Below, piece after piece: positions 44,551 to 57,769 of a DNA stretch of 64,000 nucleotides. Below the pieces are notes generated by a model. That model was given only the letters and a program-made list of their open reading frames with translations. It made no database searches and was not told the origin of the DNA. Where the stretch lies: assembly GCA_947311845.1 (NCBI GenBank), contig CAMZMU010000063.1, positions 53,914,064-53,978,063 on the forward strand. Direction: 5' to 3'. Position numbers and translations under genes: made by a program. The DNA comes from Poa pratensis (lineage: Eukaryota > Streptophyta > Magnoliopsida > Poales > Poaceae). Every line of letters begins with the position of its first letter. The first letter of the stretch is position 1.

Positions 44551-47493
44551 AGCATCCCCAAGCTTAGTTCTACTCGTCCTCGAGTAGGTAAAACGATAAC
44601 AACAAATAATTTCTGAGGAGACATGCTTTCACACAATCTTGATCAATATATTGCAAGGCTCATGTCATGAATGAAGTGACTCAAAGCAATGATCTATAGT
44701 TTGCTAACAAATAGATAAAGAGTAAACAATGAATCATATAAGCAAAAACTTTTCATGAATAGTACTTTCAAGACAAGCATCAAAAAGTTTTGCATAAGAG
44801 GTAACTCATAAAGCAATAGATTCAAAGTAAAAGGCATTGAAGCAACACAAAGGATGATTAAGTTTCAGCATTTGCTTTCAACTTGTAACATGTATATCTC
44901 ATGGATAGTTGTCAACATAAAGCAATATAACAAGTGCAATAAGTAAACATGTAAGAATCAATGCACACAAAGTTGACACAAGTGTTTGCTTCTAAGATAG
45001 AAAGGAGTAGGTAAACTGACTCAACATAAAGTAAAAGATAGGCCCTTCGCAGAGGGAAGCAGGGATTAAATCATGTGCTAGAGCTTTTTAAGTTTTCGAA
45101 AGCATATAGAGAGCACAAAATAAGTATTTGAGAGGTGTTTGTTGTTGTCAACGAATGGTAGTGGGCACTCTAACCCCCTTGTCAACCAGACTTTCAAGAG
45201 CGGCTCCCATGAAGGACGTTATCTCTACCAGCAAGGTAGATCATCCCTCTTCTCTTTTGTTTACACATGTATTTTAGTTTCTTTATAGATGACACTCCTC
45301 CCAACCTTTTGCTTACACAAGCCATGGCTAACCGAATCCTCGGGTGCCTTCCAACATTCACATACCATGGAGGAGTGTCTATTTGCAAATTAAGTTGCTT
45401 ACTGATAAATCAGGGCAAAACATGTGAAGAGAATTATTAATGAAAGTTGTAATTAATTGGGGCTGGGCACCCCGTTGCCAGCTCTTTTTGCAAATTATTG
45501 GATAAGCGGATGTATATGCCACTAGTCCATTGGTGAAAGTCTGTCAGAAGTAAATGACAAGATTGAAAGATAAAACACCACATACTTCCTCATGAGCTAT
45601 AAAACATTGACACAAATAAGGAGTAATAAAGTTTTGAATAGTTTAAAGGTAGCACATGAAATATTTACTTGGAATGGCAGGAAATACCACATAGTAGGTA
45701 GGTATGGTGGACACAAATGGCATGGGTTTTGGCTCAAGTTTTGGATGCACGAGAAGCATTCCCTCTCAGTACAGAGTTTAGGCTAGCAAGGTTGTTTGAA
45801 GCAAACACAAGTATAAACCGGTACAGCAAGAATCACATAAAAACATATTGCAAGTATTATAAGACTCTACACTGTCTTCCTTGTTGCTCAAACATTTTAC
45901 CAGAAAATATCTAGACCTTAGAGAGAACAAATATGCATCCCAAGTCTCAACAAGCTCTACGGTAGTTCTCCACTACTAGGCTTTAACTACATGATGCAAG
46001 AGCTTAAACATGATCTACTTGAGAGCTCAAAACAATTGCAAAGCATCAAATCGAAACAAGACAATGATCTACAAGAATGCATATGTCTTTTCCAATACCA
46101 ACTACTACATGTAGCATTTTCTTTCTTCCAAACAAACACCAATCAATTTATTTAAACATAAACTCTCCAAATGATAATATAATGCAGCAAGAGAGTATTT
46201 ATAAACAAGTGCTAACAGCTCGAAGAGATGCATGAAAAACAGGAGCTAAAAGCACTGCAGTAGCTAGTTAAGAATACTCAACAAATATAAGTGAAGAACA
46301 TGAGTATTCACATGAAAAAGCGGAGCGTGTCTCTCTCCCACACAAGGATTGCTAGGATCCGAATTTATTCAAACAAAAACAAAAATAAAAACACACAGAC
46401 GCTCCAAGTAAAGCGCATAAGATGTGAAAGAATTAAAATATAGTTTCACTAGAGATGACCTGATAAGTTTGTTGATGAAGAAGGGGATGCCTTGGGCATC
46501 CCCAAGCTTAGACGCTTGAGTCTCTCTGAATATGGTTGGGATGAACCACGGGGGCATCCCCAAGCTTAGGCTTTTCACTCTTCTTGATCACATAATATCA
46601 CCCTTCTCGCTTGATCCTTGAAAACTTCCTTCACACCAAACTCAAGACAGTTCTCATTAGAGGGTTAGTGCATAATCAAAAATTCTCATATTCTGTAATG
46701 ATACAATCAATCCCAAAGCTTCTGGACATTAGCTACAGCCACCAATGCTTTGTGGAGCAAAGAAATCCACACAAACACAGTAAAAGAGCGAATGCAAAAC
46801 AAAAGGCAGAATCTGTCAAAAACAGAACAGTCTGGAATGACGAATTTTTTCGAGGCACTTAAGTTGCTCAAAATAATTTTCAGTGGCATCATGAATAAAC
46901 TCAACAATATAGCTATCACATAAAGCATTCTTATCATGATCCACATGCATATAAGTATCATTACTCTCCACAGAAGCATAATCAATTTTATTAGTAATAG
47001 TGAGAGTAAAACTATCACAACCATCATTGTATTCATCATAAATTGCAGGCATAGTATAATCATAATAAACTTTATCCTCCATAGTAGGTGGCACCAAAAT
47101 ACCACTATCATTATAATCATCATAAATTGGAGGTAAAGTATCATCAAAGAAAATTTTCTCCTCAAAACTTGGGGGACTAAAAATATCATATTCATCAAAA
47201 CCAGCTTCCCCAAGCTTAGAGCTTTGCATAGCATTAGCAATAATGGTGTTCAAAGCATTTATGTAATAACATTGCTACCATCATGCAAATAATTTTCCAT
47301 AGGTTTTTTAATTTTCTCTTCAAAAGCATCATGTCCTAATTCAATATAAAGTTCATAAAGATCTCTAATTTTTTGTTGTTTTCCATTAAGCCTAACTAGT
47401 GAAAAAAAAACAAGAAACAAAAGAAATAATTGCAGAATCTAAAGGAGATACCTTCCAACACTTACCTCCCGGCAATGGCGCCAGAAAATAGCT
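44551..47493 (-). mobile_element. Chimeric internal region (outer-type left part, inner-type right part)
   Basis: From 44551 to about 46100 it aligns only loosely with the inner copies at 48810-50560; from about 46140 to 47493 it is almost identical to 50580-52637 and 55710-57769, apart from a 693-base deletion at 46869. It ends with the primer site (47467-47483) next to LTR A. This is a homologous-recombination product, judged from the change in similarity. Confidence 0.75.
46862..47386 (-). pseudogene. Copy 1 of the 292-residue retrotransposon ORF, broken
   Basis: Aligns with 56781-57659. It has single-base losses in the T-run near 47371 and at about 47261, and its C-terminal part is removed by the deletion at 46869. 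It cannot make the full protein. Confidence 0.8.
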
Positions 47494-48809
47494 TGATGTC
47501 TACGTGTGCTTCTATTCTTGTAGACAGTGTTGGGCCTCCAAGAGCAGAGGTTTGTAGAACAGCAGCAAGTTTCCCTTAAGTGAATCACCCAAGGTTTATC
47601 GAACTCAGGGAGGTAGAGGTCAAAGATATTCCTCTCAAACAATCCTGCAATTAAGATACAAGAAGTCTCTTGTGTCCCCAACACACCCAATACACTTGTC
47701 AGATGTATAGGTGCACTAGTTCGGCGAAGAGATAGTGAAATACAAGTGATAGGGATGATTATAAGTAGTAATTGCAATCTGGAATAAAAATGGCAGCAAG
47801 CAAACATGTAGCAGAACTTGTTGTAAACGGTGTTTCAATGCTTAGAAGCAAGGCCTAGCGATCATACTTTCACTAGTGGACACTCTCAATAATGATCTCA
47901 TAACTGAATAAGTAAAAGCTACTCTTAAACACTCTCTTGTTGGATAACAAACACCATTCATTGTGTAGGGCTACAAAAGCACACCTCAAGCCGGAGTAAA
48001 CAAGCGCCACAACGTCATAAAGGAATCACACACGGTGCATACACTGTCACCTTTACACCGTTGGAGAGTACCGGAGTTCATATTAAAGTAACCTATAGAG
48101 TGCATAATAGATAAAGAGCAACATCTACTTATTCAACTAGATTACAAAGCTCATGATCACATAAAGATCACACCATGGGAGAGAGAGATGAACCACATAG
48201 CTACCGGTAGAGCCCTCAGCCTCGGGGGAGAACTACTCCCTCCTCATCATGGGAGTCAGCAGCGGCGATGAAGATGGCGGTGGTGTCGATGGAGATGACT
48301 CCGGGGGCAATTCCCCGTCCCGGCAGCGTGCCGGAACAGAGACTTCTGTCCCCCGAAACTTGTCGTCGATGGCGCCGGCGCTGCGGAACTCTTCTGGAAA
48401 TATGATTTGGTATTTAGGGTTTTCGCGTCTGAGCCAATATATAGGCGAAGGGGCGATGTCGGTGGAGGCTCGAGGGGCCCACACCACCTGTTGGCGCGGC
48501 AGGGGGCCCACCGCGCCGGGTGTGGTTTGGCCACCTCGGCGCCCTCCTTCGTCTCTCCTTCGACTCCGTGACGGCGCTGGAAAAATAAGGACGTGGCCTT
48601 TTGTTTCGTGCAATTCCGAGAATATTCGCAGAAGTACTTTTCTGAAACCAAAAACAGCAGAAAACAGGGAACTGGCACTGTGGCATCTTGTTAATAGGTT
48701 AGTCCCAGAAAATGCATAAAAGTGATATGAAGTGTATATAAAACATGTAGCAATTGGTATAATATAAGCATGGAACATCAGAAATTATAGATACGTTGGA
48801 GACGTATCA
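47494..48809 (-). repeat. Inner LTR A (1316 bp)
   Basis: On the minus strand begins TGATACGTCTCCAACGTATC and ends GTAGACATCA. Adjoined by the polypurine tract on the right (48810 onward) and by a primer site plus internal sequence on the left, so it served as a 3' LTR for the unit to its right and a 5' LTR for the truncated unit to its left. Confidence 0.9.
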
Positions 48810-51800
48810 AGCATCCCCAATCTTAGTTCTACTCGTCCTCGAGTAGGTAAAACGATAACAACAAATAATTTCTGAGGAGACATGCTTTCACACAATCTTG
48901 ATCATAATATTGTAAGACATGTAAGCTGTGATCAAATCATTCAAGGCAAATGTATATAGTTGATATCAAAAGACAAAGCAAGAGTCAAACAAGCTAAAAG
49001 TTTTCATGAACTATTGCTTCAAAGACATGAAACCGTACAAGGTTCATTAAAGATGGTTTAAGTATCCAGCGTAGAAGTTCTATCCTTCAATCCAAGCATC
49101 AAGCAAATTTTCATAACACAGAAGGATTCAGCCAAGTAAACATAAACATGAACGTCATGAATCAACTGTTTTGAAGTCTACTCAACCGGTGAGCGCAAGC
49201 ATTTGGTATTGGCACCAGGATGTTATGGCAAAGAGAACATTAATGGGGGTTTGGAAGGCCAATGGAAGAAAGTCTCACAAAGCTATAAGTGATCATTAGA
49301 CAAGAGGAAGTCTTATAATCGAAGCTATGTAAGGAGTAGTGATTGCCATGCAACGGATGCACATAGAGCTATATGTGTATGAAAGCTCTCCAATGGAACT
49401 AGTGGGGGTGCATCCAACTTGGTTGCTCATGAAGACCTAGAGCACTTTTGAGGAAGCTCATCATTGGAATATACAACCCAAGTTCTATAGTGTAAATTCC
49501 CCACATAGTTATACTAGTAGAACATGAAAACTCTCTCACAAGGAGTATAGGTGCTAAACATGAGCACAAATGATGACTATGAATACTGCAGGTGCTATAA
49601 CATGAGCACAAGTGTGGATAAAGGATAGTAATGTTGCCCCCTTTTTCTTTATTCTTCTTTTTTTTTCTTTTTTTCCTTTTTTTCTATTTTTTTTCTTTTT
49701 CTGTTTCACTTTTCGATGGCCTCCATGGCTCTTTTCAAGAAGGGGCAACACTCTAATATGATTACAACTTTTGGTACAAATAACTCATAATGAACAAAAC
49801 ATGATGTATAAAACTGTATGCCTCTGCCAGTGTAGCAGGATGTGCAATGATCTAGCGTAACATGGGTAAACCACACATCAGCTGTATAGAATCATGCAAA
49901 GCAATATATAAGTGACAAATGACAACAAGTCATGTAATGTAAGATGGATGTTGCATGGCAATATATCTCGGAACAGCTATGGAAATGCTGTGGTAGGTAG
50001 GTATGGTGGCTGTTTTGAGGAAGATGTATGGGCTTATGTGTAGGAGAACAAGAGGAAGTCCTCCCACGGGGTTGGATGTACTGGCGAAGTATGCACAACT
50101 CTCAATGTGAGCAGAAGGCAATGCACAGCACCGAAGAGGCTAGCAAATATGGATGGTGGAAGTGCCAAAAACCGTAGCTTAACATTAGTCAAAAAGAACT
50201 CACAAGTTTATTGCAAACAACTAGCAGGTTCAACATTAAGAGCATGATTAAAATTCACTCCAAGAAGGGCCGTTCACGGCGGTACAAGTACCCCGTTAGA
50301 TCCCTCGACCTTCAGCACAACTTAGTTATTACAATGAACTTTCAGACATGGAAAGCTATCAAGTCCAACTACACCTTCAACAATTTTAGAGTTTGTAGTA
50401 CGGTACAAGCTTAAAGACAACAATCCACTAATGATTTTAACTTAATTAACCAGCAAGCTTTACCATCTAAATACCTCAAAACATTTGCAAAGAATCAAGT
50501 TATCAAAGTTTCAATGATCTACAAGATTATGCAAGTTTTTCATCATACCACTACCACATGTAGCATTTTCTTTCTTCCAAGCAAACACCAAACAACTTAC
50601 TTAAACATAAACTCTCCAAATGATAATATAATGCAGCAAGAGAGTATTTATAAACACGTGCTAACAGCTCAAAGAGATGCATGAAAAACAGGAGCTAAAA
50701 GCACTGCAGTAGCTAGTTAAGAATACTCAACAAATATAAGTGAAGAACATGAGTATTCACATGAAAAAGCGGAGCGTGTCTCTCTCCCACACAAGGATTG
50801 CTAGGATCCGAATTTATTCAAACAAAAACAAAAATAAAAACACACAGACGCTCCAAGTAAAGCGCATAAGATGTGAAAGAATTAAAATATAGTTTCACTA
50901 GAGATGACCTGATAAGTTGTTGATGAAGAAGGGGATGCCTTGGGCATCCCCAAGCTTAGACGCTTGAGTCTCTCTGAATATGGTTGGGATGAACCACGGG
51001 GGCATCCCCAAGCTTAGGCTTTTCACTCTTCTTGATCACATAATATCACCCTTCTCGCTTGATCCTTGAAAACTTCCTTCACACCAAACTCAAGACAGTT
51101 CTCATTAGAGGGTTAGTGCATAATCAAAAATTCTCATATTCTGTAATGATACAATCAATCCCAAAGCTTCTGGACATTAGCTACAGCCACTGATGCTTTG
51201 TGGAGCAAAGAAATCCACACAAACATCGTAAAAGAGCGAATGCAAAACAAAAGGCAGAATCTGTCAAAACAGAACAGTCTGTGAAGACGAATTTTTTCGA
51301 GACACTTAAGTTGCTCAGATGGGTCTGGCCCAAAATAATGAAAGTTGCGTACATATCTGAGGAAGATGCGTGATTTTTTAGAATTTTTAGAATTTTCTCC
51401 AGGGAGAAAAGCTCAAATTCGTGACAGCCAAAAATCTGTTACTGCGCAGAAATCCAAATCTTGCATCAACTTTCAATATAGAACTTTACTTGGCACAACA
51501 TTGCGATAAAATAAAGATACAAAGGAGTTGCTACAGAAGTAACAAAACTCCTTGACTCAAAGAAAAAAAAAATAACAGCAAATAAAAACGATGGGTTGTC
51601 TCCCATAAGCGCTTTTCTTTAAAGCCTTTTAGCTAGGCATAGTGATTTTTATGATGCCCACATAAAGATGAGAGTTGAAACATAAAAGAGAGCATCAAGA
51701 AGCATATATAAAACATGTTTAAATCTAACACTCTTTCTATGCATAGGAGTCTTGTAAGAAAACAAGTTAATGAAGAACAAAGTGACTAGCATAGAATGCA

Positions 51801-52637
51801 AAACAAGTGTAACTTCAAAAATTTCAACATAAAGAGAGAAGACTTAATATTATTGCGATATATGAAACCGTGTATCCCTCTCTCATAAGAACCAGTAGGT
51901 CTTAAAGTACCCAGCAAATAAAAGCAAATCAAGAGAAAGCTCAAAACCTTCATCATAAAGAGGGTGTTTTAGTAACATGAAAATTTCTACAACCATACTT
52001 TCCTCTCTCAAAATAATTTTCAGTGGCATCATGAATAAACTCAACAATATAGCTATCACATAAAGCATTCTTATCATGATCCACATGCATATAAGTATCA
52101 TTACTCTCCACATAAGCATAATCAATTTTATTAGTAATAGTGAGAGTAAAACTATCACAACCATCATTGTATTCATCATAAATTGCAGGCATAGTATAAT
52201 CATAATAAACTTTATCCTCCATAGTAGGTGGCACCAAAATACCACTATCATTATAATCATCATAAATTGGAGGTAAAGTATCATCAAAGAAAATTTTCTC
52301 CTCAAAACTTGGGGGACTAAAAATATCATATTCATCAAAACCAGCTTCCCCAAGCTTAGACTTTGCATAGCATTAGCAATAATGGTGTTCAAAGCATTTA
52401 TAGTAATAACATTGCTACCATCATGCAAATAATTTTCCATAGGTTTTTTAATTTTCTCTTCAAAAGCATCATGTCCTAATTCAATATAAAGTTCATAAAG
52501 ATCTCTAATTTTTTTGTTGTTTTTCATTAAGCCTAACTAGTGAAAATAAAAACAAGAAACAAAAAGAAATAATTGCAGAATCTAAAGGAGATACCTTCCA
52601 ACACTTACCTCCCCGGCAATGGCGCCAGAAAATAGCT
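48810..52637 (-). mobile_element. Inner element internal region, copy 2 (non-autonomous)
   Basis: 3.8 kb between LTR A and LTR B with no gag or pol. It contains the broken copy of the 292-residue ORF next to the primer site (52610-52627, one mismatch to tRNA-Asp) and a long pyrimidine-rich tract at about 49640-49705. Confidence 0.85.
51649..52527 (-). pseudogene. Copy 2 of the 292-residue retrotransposon ORF, frameshifted
   Basis: Starts MKNNKKIRDLYELYIELGHD. A one-base loss near 52360 and one-base changes near 51890 and 51969 break the frame relative to the copy at 56781-57659. Confidence 0.85.
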
Positions 52638-53956
52638 TGATGTCTACGTGTGCTTCTATTCTTGTAGACAGTGTTGGGCCTCCAAGAGCAGAGGTTTGTA
52701 GAACAGCAGCAAGTTTCCCTTAAGTGAATCACCCAAGGTTTATCGAACTCAGGGAGGTAGAGGTCAAAGATATTCCTCTCAAGCAACCCTGCAATTAAGA
52801 TACAAGAAGTCTCTTGTGTCCCCAACACACCCAATACACTTGTCAGATGTATAGGTGCACTAGTTCGGCGAAGAGATAGTGAAATACAAGTGATAGGGAT
52901 GATTATAAGTAGTAATTGCAATCTGGAATAAAAATGGCAGCAAGCAAACATGTAGCAGAACTTGTTGTAAACGGTGTTTCAATGCTTAGAAACAAGGCCT
53001 AGGGATCATACTTTCACTAGTGGACACTCTCAATAATGATCTCATAACTGAATAAGTAAAAGCTACTCTTAAACACTCTCTTGTTGGATAACAAACACCA
53101 TTCATTGTGTAGGGCTACAAAAGCACACCTCAAGCCGGAGTAAACAAGCGCCACAACGTCATAAAGGAATCACACACGGTGCACACACTGTCACCTTTAC
53201 ACCGTTGGAGAGTACCGGAGTTCATATTAAAGTAACCTATAGAGTGCATAATAGATAAAGAGCAACATCTACTTATTCAACTAGATTACAAAGCTCATGA
53301 TCACATAAAGATCACACCATGGGAGAGAGAGATGAACCACATAGCTACCGGTAGAGCCCTCAGCCTCGGGGGAGAACTACTCCCTCCTCATCATGGGAGT
53401 CAGCAGCGGCGATGAAGATGGCGGTGGTGTCGATGGAGATGACTCCGGGGGCAATTCCCCGTCCCGGCAGCGTGCCGGAACAGAGACTTCTGTCCCCCGA
53501 AACTTGTCGTCGATGGCGCGGCGCTGCGGAACTCTTCTGGAAATATGACTTGGTATCTTAGGGTTTTCGCGTCTGAGGCAATATATAGGCGAAGGGGCGA
53601 TGTCGGTGGAGGCTCGAGGGGCCCACACCACCTGTTGGCGCGGCAGGGGGCCCACCCGCGCCGGGGTGTGGTTTGGCCACCTCGGCGCCCTCCTTCGTCT
53701 CTCCTTCGGACTCCGTGACGGCGCTGGAAAAATAAGGACGTGGCCTTTTGTTTCGTGCAATTCCGAGAATATTCGCAGAAGTACTTTTCTGAAACCAAAA
53801 ACAGCAGAAAACAGGGAACTGGCACTGTGGCATCTTGTTAATAGGTTAGTCCCAGAAAATGCATAAAAGTGATATGAAGTGTATATAAAACATGTAGCAA
53901 TTGGTATAATATAAGCATGGAACATCAGAAATTATAGATACGTTGGAGACGTATCA
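52638..53956 (-). repeat. Inner LTR B (1319 bp)
   Basis: Middle LTR of the array. Same termini as LTR A and C, very high identity to both. Shared by the two units on either side. Confidence 0.92.
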
Positions 53957-56780
53957 AGCATCCCCAAGCTTAGTTCTACTCGTCCTCGAGTAGGTAAAAC
54001 GATAACAACAAATAATTTCTGAGGAGACATGCTTTCACACAATCTTGATCATAATATTGTAAGACATGTAAGCTGTGATCAAATCATTCAAGCAAATGTA
54101 TATAGTTGATATCAAAAGACAAAGCAAGAGTCAAACAAGCTAAAAGTTTTCATGAACTATTGCTTCAAAGACATGAAACCGTACAAGGTTCATTAAAGAT
54201 GGTTTAAGTATCCAGCGTAGAAGTTCTATCCTTCAATCCAAGCATCAAGCAAATTTTCATAACATAGAAGGATTCAGCCAAGTAAACATAAACATGAACG
54301 TCATGAATCAACTGTTTCGAAGTCTACTCAACCGGTGAGCGCAAGCATTTGGTATTGGCACCAGATGTTATGGCAAAGAGAACATTAATGGGGGTTTGGA
54401 AGGCCAATGGAAGAAAGTCTCACAAAGCTATAAGTGATCATTAGACAAGAGGAAGTCTTATAATCGAAGCTATGTAAGGAGTAGTGATTGCCATGCAACG
54501 GATGCACATAGAGCTATATGTGTATGAAAGCTCTCCAATGGAACTAGTGGGGGTGCATCCAACTTGGTTGCTCATGAAGACCTAGAGCACTTTTGAGGAA
54601 GCTCATCATTGGAATATACAACCCAAGTTCTATAGTGTAAATTCCCCACATAGTTATACTAGTAGAACATGAAAACTCTCTCACATGGAGTATAGGTGCT
54701 AAACATGAGCACAAATGATGACTATGAATACTGCAGGTGCTAAACATGAGCACAAGTGTGATAAAGGATAGTAATGTTGCCCCCTTTTTCTTTATTCTTT
54801 TTTTTTTTTCTTTTTTTCTATTTTTTTTTCTTTTTCTGTTTCACTTTTCGATGGCCTCCATGGCTCTTTTCAAGAAGGGGCAACACTCTAATATGATTAC
54901 AACTTTTTGGTACAAATAACTCATAATGAACAAAACATGATGTATAAAACTGTATGCCTCTGCCAGTGTAGCAGGATGTGCAATGATCTAGCGTAACATG
55001 GGTAAACCACACATCAGCTGTATAGAATCATGCAAAGCAATATATAAGTGACAAATGACAACAAGTCATGTAATGTAAGATGGATGTTGCATGGCAATAT
55101 ATCTCGGAACAGCTATGGAAATGCTGTGGTAGGTAGGTATGGTGGCTGTTTTGAGGAAGATGTATGGGCTTATGTGTAGGAGAACAAGAGGAAGTCCTCC
55201 CACGGGGTTGGATGTACTGGCGAAGTATGCACAACTCTCAATGTGAGCAGAAGGCAATGCACAGCACCGAAGAGGCTAGCAAATATGGATGGTGGAAGTG
55301 CCAAAAACCGTAGCTTAACATTAGTCAAAAAGAACTCACAAGTTTATTGCAAACAACTAGCAGGTTCAACATTAAGAGCATGATTAAAATTCACTCCAAG
55401 AAGGGCCGTTCACGGCGGTACAAGTACCCCGTTAGATCCCTCGACCTTCAGCACAACTTAGTTATTACAATGAACTTTCAGACATGGAAAGCTATCAAGT
55501 CCAACTACACCTTCAACAATTTTAGAGTTTGTAGTACGGTACAAGCTTAAAGACAACAATCCACTAATGATTTTAACTTAATTAACCAGCAAGCTTTACC
55601 ATCTAAATACCTCAAAACATTTGCAAAGAATCAAGTTATCAAAGTTTCAATGATCTACAAGATTATGCAAGTTTTCATACCACTACCACATGTAGCATTT
55701 TCTTTCTTCCAAGCAAACACCAAACAACTTACTTAAACATAAACTCTCCAAATGATAATATAATGCAGCAAGAGAGTATTTATAAACACGTGCTAACAGC
55801 TCAAAGAGATGCATGAAAAACAGGAGCTAAAAGCACTGCAGTAGCTAGTTAAGAATACTCAACAAATATAAGTGAAGAACATGAGTATTCACATGAAAAA
55901 GCGGAGCGTGTCTCTCTCCCACACAAGGATTGCTAGGATCCGAATTTATTCAAACAAAACAAAAATAAAAACACACAGACGCTCCAAGTAAAGCGCATAA
56001 GATGTGAAAGAATTAAAATATAGTTTCACTAGAGATGACCTGATAAGTTTGTTGATGAAGAAGGGGATGCCTTGGGCATCCCCAAGCTTAGACGCTTGAG
56101 TCTCTCTGAATATGGTTGGGATGAACCACGGGGGCATCCCCAAGCTTAGGCTTTTCACTCTTCTTGATCACATAATATCACCCTTCTCGCTTGATCCTTG
56201 AAAACTTCCTTCACACCAAACTCAAGACAGTTCTCATTAGAGGGTTAGTGCATAATCAAAAATTCTCATATTCTGTAATGATACAATCAATCCCAAAGCT
56301 TCTGGACATTAGCTACAGCCACTGATGCTTTGTGGAGCAAAGAAATCCACACAAACATCGTAAAAGAGCGAATGCAAAACAAAAGGCAGAATCTGTCAAA
56401 AACAGAACAGTCTGTGAAGACGAATTTTTTCGAGGCACTTAAGTTGCTCAGATGGATCTGGCCCAAAATAATGAAAGTTGCGTACATATCTGAGGAAGAT
56501 GCGTGATTTTTTAGAATTTTTGAATTTTCTACAGGGAGAAAAGCTCAAATTCGTGACAGCCAAAAATCTGTTACTGCGCAGAAATCCAAATCTTGCATCA
56601 ACTTTCAATATAGAACTTTACTTGGCACAACAATGCGATAAAATAAAGATACAAAGGAGTTGCTACAGAAGTAACAAAACTCCTTGACTCAAAGAAAACA
56701 AAAATAACAGCAAATAAAAACGATGGGTTGTCTCCCATAAGCGCTTTTCTTTAAAGCCTTTTAGCTAGGCATAGTGATTT

Positions 56781-57659
56781 TTATGATGCCCACATAAAGA
56801 TGAGAGTTGAAACATAAAAGAGAGCATCAAGAAGCATATATAAAACATGTTTAAATCTAACACTCTTTCTATGCATAGGAGTCTTGTAAGAAAACAAGTC
56901 AATGAAGAACAAAGTGACTAGCATAGAAATGCAAAACAAGTGTAACTTCAAAAATTTCAACATAAAGAGAGAAGACTTAATATTATTGCGATATATGAAA
57001 CCGTGTCTCCCTCTCTCATAAGACCAGTAGGTCTTAAAGTACCCAGCAAATAAAAGCAAATCAAGAGAAAGCTCAAAACCTTCATCATAAAGAGGGTGTT
57101 TAGTAACATGAAAATTTCTACAACCATACTTTCCTCTCTCAAAATAATTTTCAGTGGCATCATGAATAAACTCAACAATATAGCTATCACATAAAGCATT
57201 CTTATCATGATCCACATGCATATAAGTATCATTACTCTCCACATAAGCATAATCAATTTTATTAGTAATAGTGAGAGTAAAACTATCACAACCATCATTG
57301 TATTCATCATAAATTGCAGGCATAGTATAATCATAATAAACTTTATCCTCCATAGTAGGTGGCACCAAAATACCACTATCATTATAATCATCATAAATTG
57401 GAGGTAAAGTATCATCAAAGAAAATTTTCTCCTCAAAACTTGGGGGACTAAAAATATCATATTCATCAAAACCAGCTTCCCCAAGCTTAGAGCTTTGCAT
57501 AGCATTAGCAATAATGGTGTTCAAAGCATTTATAGTAATAACATTGCTACCATCATGCAAATAATTTTCCATAGGTTTTTTAATTTTCTCTTCAAAAGCA
57601 TCATGTCCTAATTCAATATAAAGTTCATAAAGATCTCTAATTTTTTTGTTGTTTTCCAT
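56781..57659 (-). CDS. Uncharacterised 292-residue protein in the gag position of a non-autonomous LTR element
   Basis: The ORF starts 83 bases after the primer binding site, the place where gag normally begins. I recognise no named domain. Residues 1-40 are helical and charged (NNKKIRDLYELYIELGHD). Residues about 68-125 hold two copies of a 30-residue repeat: PPSFEEKIFFDD-TLPPIYDDYND and PPTMEDKVYYDY-TMPAIYDEYND. Then come AYVESNDTYMHVDHDKNALC and YIVEFIHDATENYFERGK. The last 70 residues include two hydrophobic segments (FLKLHLFCISMLVTLFF and HVLYMLLDALFYVSTLIF). It is very acidic in the middle and has no zinc knuckle or Retrotrans_gag block. Similar proteins occur, from memory, in other Triticeae LTR elements as hypothetical proteins. 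Whether it is translated is unknown. Confidence 0.7.
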   Translation of the reverse strand: MENNKKIRDLYELYIELGHDAFEEKIKKPMENYLHDGSNVITINALNTIIANAMQSSKLGEAGFDEYDIFSPPSFEEKIFFDDTLPPIYDDYNDSGILVPPTMEDKVYYDYTMPAIYDEYNDGCDSFTLTITNKIDYAYVESNDTYMHVDHDKNALCDSYIVEFIHDATENYFERGKYGCRNFHVTKHPLYDEGFELSLDLLLFAGYFKTYWSYERGRHGFIYRNNIKSSLFMLKFLKLHLFCISMLVTLFFIDLFSYKTPMHRKSVRFKHVLYMLLDALFYVSTLIFMWAS

Positions 57660-57741
57660 TAAGCCTAACTAGTGAAAATAAAAACAAGAAACAAAAAGAA
57701 ATAATTGCAGAATCTAAAGGAGATACCTTCCAACACTTACC

Positions 57742-57759
57742 TCCCCGGCAACGGCGCCA
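57742..57759 (-). other. Primer binding site (tRNA-Asp) of inner copy 3
   Basis: TGGCGCCGTTGCCGGGGA on the minus strand, complementary to the 3' end of plant tRNA-Asp, 10 bases after the LTR end. Confidence 0.85.
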
Positions 57760-57769
57760 GAAAATAGCT

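Larger units (their letters stand above)
53957..57769 (-). mobile_element. Inner element internal region, copy 3 (best preserved)
   Basis: 3.8 kb nearly identical to copy 2. It has the only intact 292-residue ORF and the only inner primer site that matches tRNA-Asp exactly over 18 bases. No gag, protease, reverse transcriptase or integrase is recognisable. Confidence 0.88.

Noticed and set aside
48249..48719. ORFs on both strands in inner LTRs around 48.2-48.8, 53.4-53.9 and 58.5-59.0 kb
   Set aside because: GC-rich LTR segment open in many frames, frames differ among LTR copies; not treated as genes.
52076..52276. Plus-strand 66-residue ORFs repeated at 46936, 52076 and 57207
   Set aside because: Exact antisense shadows of the three copies of the retrotransposon ORF; Ile-rich from reading Asp/Tyr codons backwards.
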